Source: CAYLUN01 sp964386865 (GTDB lineage Bacteria > Verrucomicrobiota > Kiritimatiellia > RFP12 > UBA1067). Taken from it: a stretch of 9,970 nt of DNA. A program made the translations under genes and the position numbers. Shown in pieces: positions 1-5,165 of this stretch. Below the pieces are notes generated by a model, which worked only from the letters and a program-made list of their open reading frames with translations, ran no database searches and was not told the origin of the DNA. Positions within the stretch are counted from its first letter, which is position 1. Every line of letters starts with the position of its first letter. The stretch lies in NCBI GenBank assembly GCA_964386865.1, contig CAYLUN010000149.1, positions 1-9,970 on the forward strand, in the 5' to 3' direction.

Positions 1-429
1 GACGATCACGTTCTTGTGCAGCTTCACGATCGCGTCGATGAGCTGCGCGCCCGCCGCGCTGATGCTGCCGAACTCCACGAGCTGGCTGATGGTCAGCTTC
101 TCCTTCCTGAATTTCCGGATCGCGACGACCGTGCCGCAGCGGGAGAGCGGGGGGATCACCGCGTGGACGCGCGAGCCGTCGGGCAGGCGCGCGTCGAGGC
201 GCGGGTTGTCCTCGTTGAGCAGGCGGCCCACGTTCTTCGCCACGTTCACTGCGGCGGCCTTGAGCGCCGGCTCGCTGACGAAGCGCGCCTCCGTGGCCTG
301 CAGCTTGCCTTTGAGTTCGATATACACCTGGTTCGGCCCGTTGATCAGGATCTCCGAAACGGCGTCGTCCTGCAGATACTGCCGGATGGGCTCGAAGAAC
401 AGCGAGAGATATGAATTTGAATCTTCCAT
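1..429 (-). CDS. cpaF: CpaF/TadA-family pilus/secretion ATPase, N-terminal part (second, divergent copy)
   Basis: This reads leftward from an ATG at 429 and stays open to the window edge, giving 143 residues of an incomplete protein. CpaF/TadA ATPases are cytoplasmic hexamers that drive Tad pilus assembly. The visible part is the N-terminal domain and the lead-in to the nucleotide-binding core. It shows VSEILINGPNQVYIE (residues 24-38), NPRLDARLPDGSRVHAVIPP (75-94), then VAIRKFRKEKLT (102-113). It stops at KNVIV (139-143), just before the expected Walker A loop. The same blocks occur in the FHA-CpaF at 8594, so the two are paralogues. It has only about 20 residues before the VSEIL block and no FHA domain. 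No Shine-Dalgarno precedes the ATG, and a possible promoter lies so close that the message could be leaderless. The family call is firm. Which pilus or secretion system it serves cannot be told from here. Confidence 0.93.
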   Translation of the reverse strand, partial: MEDSNSYLSLFFEPIRQYLQDDAVSEILINGPNQVYIELKGKLQATEARFVSEPALKAAAVNVAKNVGRLLNEDNPRLDARLPDGSRVHAVIPPLSRCGTVVAIRKFRKEKLTISQLVEFGSISAAGAQLIDAIVKLHKNVIV

Positions 430-435
430 GACAAA

Positions 436-465
436 ATGATTGCCCAAGCAGGCCGCTTCTGTCAA
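436..465 (-). promoter_or_regulatory. Possible sigma70-type promoter for the leftward ATPase gene
   Basis: On the minus strand, TTGACA (465-460) is a perfect -35 match. It is followed after 18 bp by AATCAT (441-436), which matches 4 of 6 positions of the -10 consensus. A start about 7 nt further on would fall at or next to the ATG at 429, giving a leaderless transcript. This agrees with the absence of a ribosome binding site. It is based on hexamers and spacing only, and the -10 is weak. Confidence 0.3.
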
Positions 466-483
466 ACCCTTTCCGCATCCACC

Positions 484-492
484 TTGACACCT
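484..492. repeat. 9-bp direct repeat, left copy (apparent target-site duplication)
   Basis: TTGACACCT occurs here and again at 725-733, exactly bordering the inverted-repeat element at 493-724. With two further C residues that match by chance or form part of the duplication, the shared string is ccttgacacct (482-492 and 723-733). A short direct repeat abutting a symmetrical element is the usual footprint of transposase-mediated insertion. Confidence 0.6.
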
Positions 493-494
493 GG

Positions 495-522
495 GTGCGA
501 TTGCAAACTATTGCAATCGCAC
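495..522. repeat. Perfect 12-bp inverted repeat (subterminal hairpin of the MITE-like element)
   Basis: gtgcgattgcaa (495-506) pairs perfectly with ttgcaatcgcac (511-522) around a 4-base loop, acta. It lies at the left end of the 493-724 element and could act as a transposase-recognition end or a folded RNA/DNA structure. No T-run follows, so it is not a classical terminator. Confidence 0.75.
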
Positions 523-598
523 AGAATTCAGAAGCCAGAAGCCAGAATTCAGGAGTTGGATGCCAACGAGTTATGTCCGATTCGCGCGAGATTCTTCC

Positions 599-625
599 TG
601 TCTCCTCTTTGGGAGACACCTTTTT
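599..625 (+). terminator. Terminator-like hairpin inside the MITE-like element
   Basis: tgtctcc (599-605) pairs with ggagaca (612-618) around a 6-base loop, and the stem is followed by cc and five T (621-625). The stem is short and no plus-strand gene ends before it. It could block rightward read-through from within the element rather than end a known operon. Confidence 0.25.
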
Positions 626-724
626 GGGCGGCGCTTTCGTATGTAAGTCGTTGCGAAGCAATTCTGAATTCTGACTCCTGAATTCTGACTTCTGGGTGCG
701 ATGCAACGAAGTAAAATCGCACCC

Positions 725-733
725 TTGACACCT
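725..733. repeat. 9-bp direct repeat, right copy (apparent target-site duplication)
   Basis: TTGACACCT is identical to 484-492 and directly follows the right end (aatcgcaccc) of the 493-724 element. Its first six bases double as the -35 hexamer of the rightward promoter. Confidence 0.6.
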
Positions 734-753
734 CTCGCGCATCGGCGTATGTT
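725..753 (+). promoter_or_regulatory. Strong-looking sigma70-type promoter for the gene at 831
   Basis: A perfect -35, TTGACA (725-730), is separated by exactly 17 bp from TATGTT (748-753), a 4 of 6 match to the -10 consensus. Transcription would begin near 760 and give a leader of about 70 nt. The leader carries the tandem repeats at 771-821 and ends at the ATG at 831. The -35 lies within the right copy of the 9-bp direct repeat, so it appears to predate the element and to have survived its insertion. Confidence 0.5.
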
Positions 754-770
754 CTCCCCAAACCTCGCCG

Positions 771-821
771 CCGCTGAACCGCTGAACCGTGAACCGCTGA
801 ACCTCTTCAACCCCCTCAACC
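771..821. repeat. Degenerate tandem repeat of 7-9 bp units (ccgctgaac-like)
   Basis: Successive units read ccgctgaac, cgctgaac, cgtgaac, cgctgaac, then the diverged ctcttcaac and cccctcaac. They sit in the predicted 5' leader between the promoter at 725 and the ATG at 831. They do not open a reading frame that looks like a protein. They could be a protein-binding array, a slippage-generated simple repeat or neutral filler. Confidence 0.55.
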
Positions 822-830
822 TGTTTTTCC

Positions 831-1319
831 ATGACCTGCCAAACCTTCCGACAAGGCTGCTGCGGCTGCTGCGTGAATATGCGCTGGCACCCCGCGCGCA
901 TCGCGGCGTGGCTCGACGCGAACACCCGTGAGGCGGAGCGCGCGTTCCGCGCCGGACAGCGGCCGCGCCTGCGCGACCTTGTGCGGTTTCATCTCGCGCG
1001 AGGCGGGTGGTGCGACCACCTGCTGGCGTTCTGGCTGGTGCCGCTGACGCTGGGGCTGAGCGCGTGGCTGTGGCAGCGGCGTTTCGGAAGCTGCCGCTTT
1101 GCGGGCTACCTCGACCGCGCCGAAGGGCGGGTGGGTTGCCTGCTCCACCCCGCCCGGTTCGGCGAGCCGGATCTCCGGCGCCACGCCTTCCCGCTGATTC
1201 CAACGCTGGGCTGCAACCGCGCGCTGCGCTGCCCGCTGCTGGACGCGGGCGGCGTACCGCCTGAAGCCGACTGGCTGACCGCCTCCCGCGCCGGCGCCGC
1301 CAGCCTCCGCTCGGTTTGA
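831..1319 (+). CDS. Cysteine-rich protein of unknown function
   Basis: This 162-residue protein is not a family I can name. Ten cysteines are arranged in sets: C3, C10, C11, C13 and C14 at the N-terminus, C61, then C88 and C103 in a GSCRF...GRVGCLLHP stretch (87-107), and C128 and C134. The cysteines plus H106 suggest a metal or Fe-S site, or disulfides. Residues 63-82 (HLLAFWLVPLTLGLSAWLWQ) form one hydrophobic segment that may be a membrane helix or a buried core. I have a vague recollection of other hypothetical proteins with a GCLLHP-type block; that is memory, not a search. The ATG at 831 is preferred over the one at 879 because it keeps the first cysteine cluster. No good ribosome site is visible. 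The gene is monocistronic-looking, with repeats on both sides, and a pilus role rests only on position. High third-position GC supports it being real. Confidence 0.75.
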   Translation: MTCQTFRQGCCGCCVNMRWHPARIAAWLDANTREAERAFRAGQRPRLRDLVRFHLARGGWCDHLLAFWLVPLTLGLSAWLWQRRFGSCRFAGYLDRAEGRVGCLLHPARFGEPDLRRHAFPLIPTLGCNRALRCPLLDAGGVPPEADWLTASRAGAASLRSV

Positions 1320-1341
1320 GCGCCCCTGCGGCCTGCGTTCC

Positions 1342-1499
1342 GTAACCGGTTTGGTGGCCGGGGGGCGAGGATTATCGCGTTTCGGATGACCGTTTGGCTG
1401 AGGGAGCAAGCGTCTGCTTGCCCGGACGAGCAGACGCTCCCGGGCCTTCGCGTCCAACATGCATCAGATTCGCATGCCCCCGGCCACCAACCGATCACC
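1342..1499. repeat. Nested imperfect inverted-repeat element, about 155 bp
   Basis: The outer arms are ggtttggtggccggggg (1348-1364) and its near complement cccccggccaccaacc (1477-1492), differing by one extra T, with weaker pairing a few bases beyond. The inner arms are gggagc-aagc-gtctgct (1402-1418) and agcagacgctccc (1429-1441), complementary apart from the 4-base insert. The loop is 10 bases. No coding sequence fits inside. It sits between the cysteine-rich gene and the pilin operon. It could be a dispersed palindromic (REP/MITE-like) element, or could act as a read-through barrier between the two transcripts. It has no T-run typical of an intrinsic terminator. Confidence 0.6.
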
Positions 1500-1518
1500 C
1501 GCGGCCCTTCGTTTGTTC

Positions 1519-1547
1519 TTGTCGCCATCCGAGCTTAAGCGTATGCT
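1519..1547 (+). promoter_or_regulatory. Possible sigma70-type promoter of the flp/tad operon
   Basis: TTGTCG (1519-1524, 4 of 6) is spaced 17 bp from TATGCT (1542-1547, 4 of 6), in a locally AT-richer stretch upstream of the first pilin gene. Transcription would start near 1554, about 38 nt before the ATG at 1592. A small inverted repeat, taagc-gtat-gctta (1535-1548), covers the -10 and could be an operator half-site pair. I saw no sigma54-type GG-N10-GC element. Confidence 0.3.
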
Positions 1548-1591
1548 TACGGCAACCTAGCAAGGTGTTGTTTAAAGCGGTCAAGTGGTTT

Positions 1592-1867
1592 ATGCGAACA
1601 GTCGGATCAAGCGATGTGAGATGTGCCTGTCTGCGGCTCAGCGAGTCGTTGCGCGAGGAGCGCGGAGACGTGCTGCTGGAGTATGTGCTGCTGACGCTGC
1701 TGATCATCCTCCCTCTCGTAGGCGTGTCGGTCGGACTGGTGAACGTGAGCGGCGAGACCTTCTCGCCTGACGATGCGGTAAAAGGCGAGAATTTCGGGCT
1801 TTTAGGCAATGCGTTTGTCAATCGTTATCGGATGGTCATGAGCGGAATCAGCCTGCCGCTGCCGTGA
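1592..1867 (+). CDS. flp: Flp-type (type IVc) pilin 1
   Basis: A 91-residue prepilin, the expected size for Flp. A 25-residue leader ends at G25 and is followed by DVLLEY (26-31). This puts glutamate at +5 and tyrosine at +6 of the mature protein, the G/xxxxEY hallmark cut by the Tad prepilin peptidase. The hydrophobic helix (about 28-50, VLLEYVLLTLLIILPLVGV) forms the filament core after polymerisation. The mature protein would be 66 residues, with a short polar tail that ends hydrophobic (SGISLPLP). The ATG at 1592 is used; an in-frame GTG at 1565 would add nine residues and neither has a clear ribosome site. Extending further upstream would enter the inverted-repeat element and is unlikely. 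It is the first gene of the operon and is followed by a second pilin after 65 nt. The mature-helix interior contains a proline, which is somewhat unusual. Confidence 0.85.
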   Translation: MRTVGSSDVRCACLRLSESLREERGDVLLEYVLLTLLIILPLVGVSVGLVNVSGETFSPDDAVKGENFGLLGNAFVNRYRMVMSGISLPLP

Positions 1868-1903
1868 TGCGTCCGAAAGGAAATGGGAAACAGGCAGGCG
1901 AGC

Positions 1904-1918
1904 GGCGAGTGCATCGCC
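1904..1918 (+). other. Small hairpin just before the second pilin ribosome site
   Basis: ggcga (1904-1908) pairs with tcgcc (1914-1918) around gtgca, three bases upstream of the agggag ribosome binding site at 1921. In the 65-nt gap between two pilin genes such a hairpin could influence message processing or translation. A 5-bp stem is weak evidence. Confidence 0.2.
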
Positions 1919-1932
1919 ACAGGGAGAGATCC

Positions 1933-2223
1933 ATGAAGAGCTGGAACAAAAGTCGTTTCAAGAAACTGTTGTGCCGCCTGATGGGTGACCGGGCAGGCGG
2001 CGTGATGATGGAGTACGTCATCCTGGCGGTGCTGATCGCGGCCGCCGCCGTGCTGGCCGTCATGTACTTCGGCCGCGGTGTTGTAACCAACCTCACGACC
2101 TCGACCCACGCCATGGCGGGCCAGTCCGAGGACGCTGCAGTCATGAGTGAAACCGCCAAGGCGGAAGCCACTTCAGCGGAAACCGAGAACGAAGATTATC
2201 GTAAGCGGCACGCCGACAAGTAA
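1933..2223 (+). CDS. flp: Flp-type (type IVc) pilin 2, with acidic C-terminal tail
   Basis: A 96-residue prepilin. The basic leader (KSWNKSRFKKLLCRLMGDRAG) ends at G22. GVMMEY (23-28) then gives the +5 glutamate and +6 tyrosine expected by the prepilin peptidase, followed by a hydrophobic helix to about residue 45. The remaining half is polar and charged, with many Glu/Asp/Lys/Ala residues (for example SETAKAEATSAETENEDY), so it would be a solvent-exposed tail. It differs from pilin 1 in leader, helix and tail, so this is not a recent duplication. The start at 1933 is chosen for the AGGGAG ribosome site at 1921-1926; in-frame upstream starts lack one and would lengthen the leader abnormally. 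It could be the major pilin, since it has the better ribosome site, or a minor or tip subunit. Confidence 0.87.
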   Translation: MKSWNKSRFKKLLCRLMGDRAGGVMMEYVILAVLIAAAAVLAVMYFGRGVVTNLTTSTHAMAGQSEDAAVMSETAKAEATSAETENEDYRKRHADK

Positions 2224-2250
2224 GCGGACCTGCGCGGAAACCGAGCGAAC

Positions 2251-2778
2251 ATGTCCCTCCCAGCACTCTGGTGGATGACCCTGCTTTTGGCCGCCGGGTG
2301 GAGCAGTGTGCTCTCCTATTACGACCTCAAGTGGCGGATCCTTCCCAACTGGCTGACGCTGGGGGGGGCGGCTGTGGCGCTCGTGGGGCGGCTCGGTTAC
2401 GGCGGCTGGCCGTTCTTTCTGGACGGCTTTGCCGCCGCTGCCGCCGCTGGCGCGTTCCTGCTGATCCCGTTCCTCTTGCGGGGGGCAGGCGGCGGGGACG
2501 TGAAGATGCTTTTCGCTGTGGGCGCGATCATCGGCTGGAGCCGGGTGCTGTACATGCTCTGGGTCACGTCGCTGGCCGGCGTAGTGATGGGCGTGGCGAT
2601 GCTGGTTCTGGGACGGCTCGACGGCGCGCGCCTGAAACACCTCATCCGGTGCACCGTCGATTGGCGCTACGACCGGAAGGCCGGAGCGGCGGCGCTGCAG
2701 CCAAAAGAGTCGTCCCGCTACCGGATACCGTTCAGCGTGCCCATCACGGTCGGCCTGCTCGCGGCGCTACTGGGGTGA
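2251..2778 (+). CDS. cpaA: Prepilin peptidase, A24 family (CpaA/TadV)
   Basis: A polytopic inner-membrane aspartate protease that removes leaders of Flp pilins and TadE/F pseudopilins. The 175-residue protein has the two A24 catalytic aspartates in context: D25 in YYDLKWRILPN (23-33), and D83 in the GGGDVK signature (80-85). Hydrophobic segments flank both, at about 7-22, 37-48, 58-76, 86-103 and 105-120, and the tail at 165-174 is also hydrophobic. It is short and lacks the N-terminal cytoplasmic methylase domain of PilD, as expected for TadV/CpaA. It lies 27 nt after pilin 2 and 11 nt before the TadE-like gene, so cotranscription is very likely. The ribosome site is weak. An uninterrupted run of eight G (2361-2368) lies in codons 37-40 and could be a slippage site. 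Confidence 0.93.
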   Translation: MSLPALWWMTLLLAAGWSSVLSYYDLKWRILPNWLTLGGAAVALVGRLGYGGWPFFLDGFAAAAAAGAFLLIPFLLRGAGGGDVKMLFAVGAIIGWSRVLYMLWVTSLAGVVMGVAMLVLGRLDGARLKHLIRCTVDWRYDRKAGAAALQPKESSRYRIPFSVPITVGLLAALLG

Positions 2779-2789
2779 ACGAGGGCGTC

Positions 2790-3431
2790 ATGAGAAACCA
2801 ACATCCATCTGCCCAACGCCTGACCCACGCGCACGTGTTCACCCGCGCCGGGCGCGGCACGAGCGGCAGCGTGATGCTGGAGTTCGTGCTGGCGTTCCCG
2901 CTGATCCTCGTGCTGCTGTTGGCGTGCATGCAGTTCGCGCACATGTGGATGGCCCGGCAGGTCGTCCAGTATGCCGCGTTCGCGGCTGCCCGCGCGACGC
3001 TGGTGTGTACGCAGGCTGAGTACCAGCAGGCGGCCCAGCAGGCGGCCGAGCAGGTCTGCGCGTGGATTTCCATCGGCGTGACGGCTGGCGAGAAGGACAA
3101 GCGCGTTCCGGGCTGGGGCCGGATCCCCGGCTCCGGCGGGGTCGCGCGCAAGACGCGCGTTCGGATCGAGACCGTCGGCCGGTGGAACGTCCGCGCGACG
3201 GTGGAGCACGATTTCGCGCTGGTGTTCCCGCTCGTGGGGCCGATCATCGGCTGGGGCGTGAGCCCGTGGGATCGCACGCGGGCGTATGCGGAGCAACACG
3301 CCGACATGACGGGCAACGTCGGCGACACGGAGACGGTGCGCTATCCCCACGTCCGCTTCACCGAGAAGATTGTAATGACCAAACCGTATGTGACGCTGCC
3401 TCGGATGGGGCTTCCCGCTTCGGGCTGGTAG
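2790..3431 (+). CDS. tadE: TadE-like pseudopilin
   Basis: A 213-residue protein with a long basic leader ending at G26. SVMLEF (27-32) follows, with glutamate at +5 of the processed form, then a hydrophobic helix (about 32-52). The family-typical stretch QVVQYAAFAAARATL (57-71) comes next. TadE-like proteins are membrane-anchored pseudopilins, processed by the prepilin peptidase and needed for Tad pilus biogenesis. The periplasmic remainder contains only a few cysteines (C46, near the helix, then two more around positions 74 and 91). The ATG at 2790 has GAGGG at 2781-2785. An in-frame GTG at 2775 overlaps the stop of cpaA and would add five residues. It is followed two bases after its stop by the TadG-like gene, suggesting translational coupling. 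The TadE-like domain call is firm; distinguishing TadE from TadF is by position only. Confidence 0.85.
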   Translation: MRNQHPSAQRLTHAHVFTRAGRGTSGSVMLEFVLAFPLILVLLLACMQFAHMWMARQVVQYAAFAAARATLVCTQAEYQQAAQQAAEQVCAWISIGVTAGEKDKRVPGWGRIPGSGGVARKTRVRIETVGRWNVRATVEHDFALVFPLVGPIIGWGVSPWDRTRAYAEQHADMTGNVGDTETVRYPHVRFTEKIVMTKPYVTLPRMGLPASGW

Positions 3432-3433
3432 TT

Positions 3434-4999
3434 ATGCTGAAAGCCGTAAACAGAGCCGCGCTGCGGTTGTGGAAGGACGAAAGCGGGGTCGTTCTGGCCC
3501 TGACCGTCGTCGTATTCCTCACCCTGTTCATGATGCTCAGCGCGATTTTCGCCGGCGGCGAGACGATCCGCAACCGCATGGAGTTGCAGAACGCGGCCGA
3601 CGCGGCCGCCTATTCCGCCGCCGTCGTTCAGGCGGACTGCAACAGCCGCCTGGCGACGGTCAACCGCGCGATGTCCTGGACCTACGTGCAGATGGTGCGC
3701 ATGGAGATGGACTACATCGTCGACAAGTGGCTGTGGCTGACACTCCAGCGCTGGGATATCGACAACACGGAGATGCAGCTCTTCAACATGCCCAGCACCT
3801 GCAACAACGGCACACCGTGGTACGGCACGGGCTACGGGGTTTTCGTGGGCAACGGCGCCAGCCACAAGCGCATCCTCCTCAACAAACACCACTATGTGAC
3901 CACGGACGAGATCAAGTCGGCCCGCCAGTCGGCCGCCGCTCAGGGCAAGAGCTACTCGGCCCTGGCACCCAAGATCGACCACTGCCGCCAGCAGATCGAC
4001 GCGATGAACGACAAGGAGAAGGATCTGCTTCGCAGGCTTCCGGGGCGCGTCAAAGCGACTGTGGAGAATATTCTCCGGCAGAACGTCGCGGACACGTGGA
4101 ACGACGGGTTTGCGGGCGGCGGACAGCTCATGTATGCGCTCAAGCAGGAGGAGCAGCCGCTCGCGAACAACTTCCAAGTACTGGAGCAGAGCGAGGAGGA
4201 AGACTTTTTGCGCTACTCCGACTACATCACCGAGCAAGGTTCCTCGGCGCTTGATATTTTCCAGGCGGGCACAGACGATTGGTTCATCAAGCGCTACGCG
4301 TCCGTCGGGCCCGGCATCCAGCGCCAGTACAAACGCTTTCACCGCATTCTGATCTCCGAGTGGGACTGGTGCAGCTCGGTCTGGGAGATCGTAGACGGGG
4401 TCTGCGTCCCCTTAATTCCCTCGATATCCGGCAAGAACTCGGTCAAAGGCGACGACTGGCAGATCTATGACTCCCGCTACTACATTACGGCCCTCGCCCA
4501 GCCGCAGCGGCTGCAAAAGAAATTTTTCGCGGCGGGTGGCAGCCTCCGCGTCGCGCTGACGCGGCGGCTCAACAACCCCTTCCAGTTCATGCTGGGCGGC
4601 GGCGGGCCCGGAGTCTTCCGGCCGTTCACCCTGAACGGCGGCAACCGCTACATGTGGACCGTGGCCGCGGCCATCGCCGGCTACAACCCCCAGCCCCGCA
4701 CCGAGGCCCAGGGCCGATACGAGGTGACCTACGAGAACAATAGCGGGAACAAGCTTTGGAATCTGAAGACGAGCGACTGGGACGCCGAACTGCTGCCGCT
4801 GCACCGGGCCGGCGCCCTCGGCGAGAACCACGCGTGGACGAGCGCGTCGGCAGGCACGATTCTGGGCGAGATGAAGAACGGCCCGTGGATACCCCTCTAT
4901 GGCGGCGGCGGCGCGCTGGGCGCGCAAGGCGCACCGAAGCTTATGACCGAAGGGGCCGAGGTCGCCTACGGAGGGGCTGAAGGCTGGGTTCTGCATTGA
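3434..4999 (+). CDS. tadG: TadG-like pilus assembly protein (TadE/G-like N-terminal domain)
   Basis: A 521-residue protein. Its N-terminus matches the TadG-type anchor: a charged DESG (15-18), a hydrophobic helix VVLALTVVVFLTLFMMLSA (about 19-37), then the characteristic LQNAADAAAYSAAVVQ block (51-66). There is no +5 glutamate, so it is an anchor rather than a pseudopilin. The remaining 450 residues are predicted to be periplasmic or surface-exposed. A charged, probably helical part (about 155-290, KEKDLLRRLPGR, EQSEEEDFLRY) is followed by an aromatic, glycine-rich part with many Trp, Tyr and Asn residues (about 300-521). I see no von Willebrand A (DxSxS) metal site, which many TadG proteins have. 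The C-terminal part is unrecognised and could contribute adhesion. It starts two bases after the TadE stop, at an ATG without a strong ribosome site. The next gene is 32 nt downstream. Confidence 0.82.
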   Translation: MLKAVNRAALRLWKDESGVVLALTVVVFLTLFMMLSAIFAGGETIRNRMELQNAADAAAYSAAVVQADCNSRLATVNRAMSWTYVQMVRMEMDYIVDKWLWLTLQRWDIDNTEMQLFNMPSTCNNGTPWYGTGYGVFVGNGASHKRILLNKHHYVTTDEIKSARQSAAAQGKSYSALAPKIDHCRQQIDAMNDKEKDLLRRLPGRVKATVENILRQNVADTWNDGFAGGGQLMYALKQEEQPLANNFQVLEQSEEEDFLRYSDYITEQGSSALDIFQAGTDDWFIKRYASVGPGIQRQYKRFHRILISEWDWCSSVWEIVDGVCVPLIPSISGKNSVKGDDWQIYDSRYYITALAQPQRLQKKFFAAGGSLRVALTRRLNNPFQFMLGGGGPGVFRPFTLNGGNRYMWTVAAAIAGYNPQPRTEAQGRYEVTYENNSGNKLWNLKTSDWDAELLPLHRAGALGENHAWTSASAGTILGEMKNGPWIPLYGGGGALGAQGAPKLMTEGAEVAYGGAEGWVLH

Positions 5000-5031
5000 A
5001 ACCGATTTGCGGTCGAACGGAGGATGCAACG

Positions 5032-5148
5032 ATGAAACGAATCGTTTGGGTCGTCGTGCTGATCGCCTGGGCGGCGGCGGCCGGGCAGGCTCTGGCCGCC
5101 GGCCAGGAGTATAAGCGGTTTAAGAAGTACGTCACCTGGAGCAATTGA
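5032..5148 (+). CDS. 38-residue secreted microprotein
   Basis: A short open frame, ATG at 5032 to TGA at 5146-5148. The ribosome site is excellent: GGAGG at 5019-5023, eight bases upstream. The product begins with a textbook Sec signal peptide: MKR, a hydrophobic core (IVWVVVLIAWAAAA) and an ALA/AG cleavage site after about residue 22. This leaves a 16-residue basic, aromatic mature peptide (GQEYKRFKKYVTWSN after the first alanine). No lipobox cysteine is present. It fits between the TadG-like and TadF-like genes with no room for other features, and its stop overlaps a possible TTG start of the next gene. Possible roles include a small periplasmic pilus-assembly factor, a processed peptide, or a leader-type coupling element. 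It matches no family I know. Because the frame is short, existence rests on the ribosome site, signal peptide and tight packing. Confidence 0.65.
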   Translation: MKRIVWVVVLIAWAAAAGQALAAGQEYKRFKKYVTWSN

Positions 5149-5165
5149 CGCGGGGCCACGTGGAG

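Larger units (their letters stand above)
493..724. mobile_element. MITE-like element, 232 bp, imperfect terminal inverted repeats
   Basis: The left end begins gggtgcgatt and the right end finishes aatcgcaccc, a perfect 10-bp inverted match. Similarity resumes further in: agaagccagaattcaggag (about 537-555) on the left answers agaagtcagaattcaggag read inward from the right (about 674-692). Each terminus also folds on itself: gtgcgattgcaa/ttgcaatcgcac (495-506 and 511-522), and gggtgcgat/atcgcaccc (694-702 and 716-724). The element is bordered by the 9-bp direct repeats at 484 and 725. The core is more AT-rich than the surrounding genes and shows no convincing coding region, so any mobility would need a transposase from elsewhere. 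The repeated gaattcag-type words also resemble short dispersed repeats of other bacteria, so a repeat cluster that never transposed is the alternative. The family is unknown to me. Confidence 0.55.

Noticed and set aside
484..512. Second rightward promoter using the left TTGACA copy
   Set aside because: At 17-bp spacing the -10 would be ACTATT, only 3 of 6, and it overlaps the loop of a perfect hairpin.
436..681. Plus-strand open frame through the divergent region
   Set aside because: It runs through both the direct repeat and the inverted-repeat element, with low-quality composition and no ribosome site.
480..830. CRISPR array or tRNA in the repeat-rich divergent region
   Set aside because: Repeats are inverted or 7-9 bp tandem units without regular spacers, and no cloverleaf or CCA-type end was visible.
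571..1460. Minus-strand open frames opposite the cysteine-rich gene
   Set aside because: They cross repeats and the MITE-like element, have Arg/Ala/Pro-rich composition, no plausible start signal and no motif.
1394..1591. N-terminal extension of pilin 1 into the inverted-repeat element
   Set aside because: It would put about 66 extra residues before a normal Flp leader and translate palindromic DNA; the 91-aa form matches the family size.
3434..4999. von Willebrand A domain in the TadG-like protein
   Set aside because: No DxSxS metal-binding motif was found anywhere in the protein.
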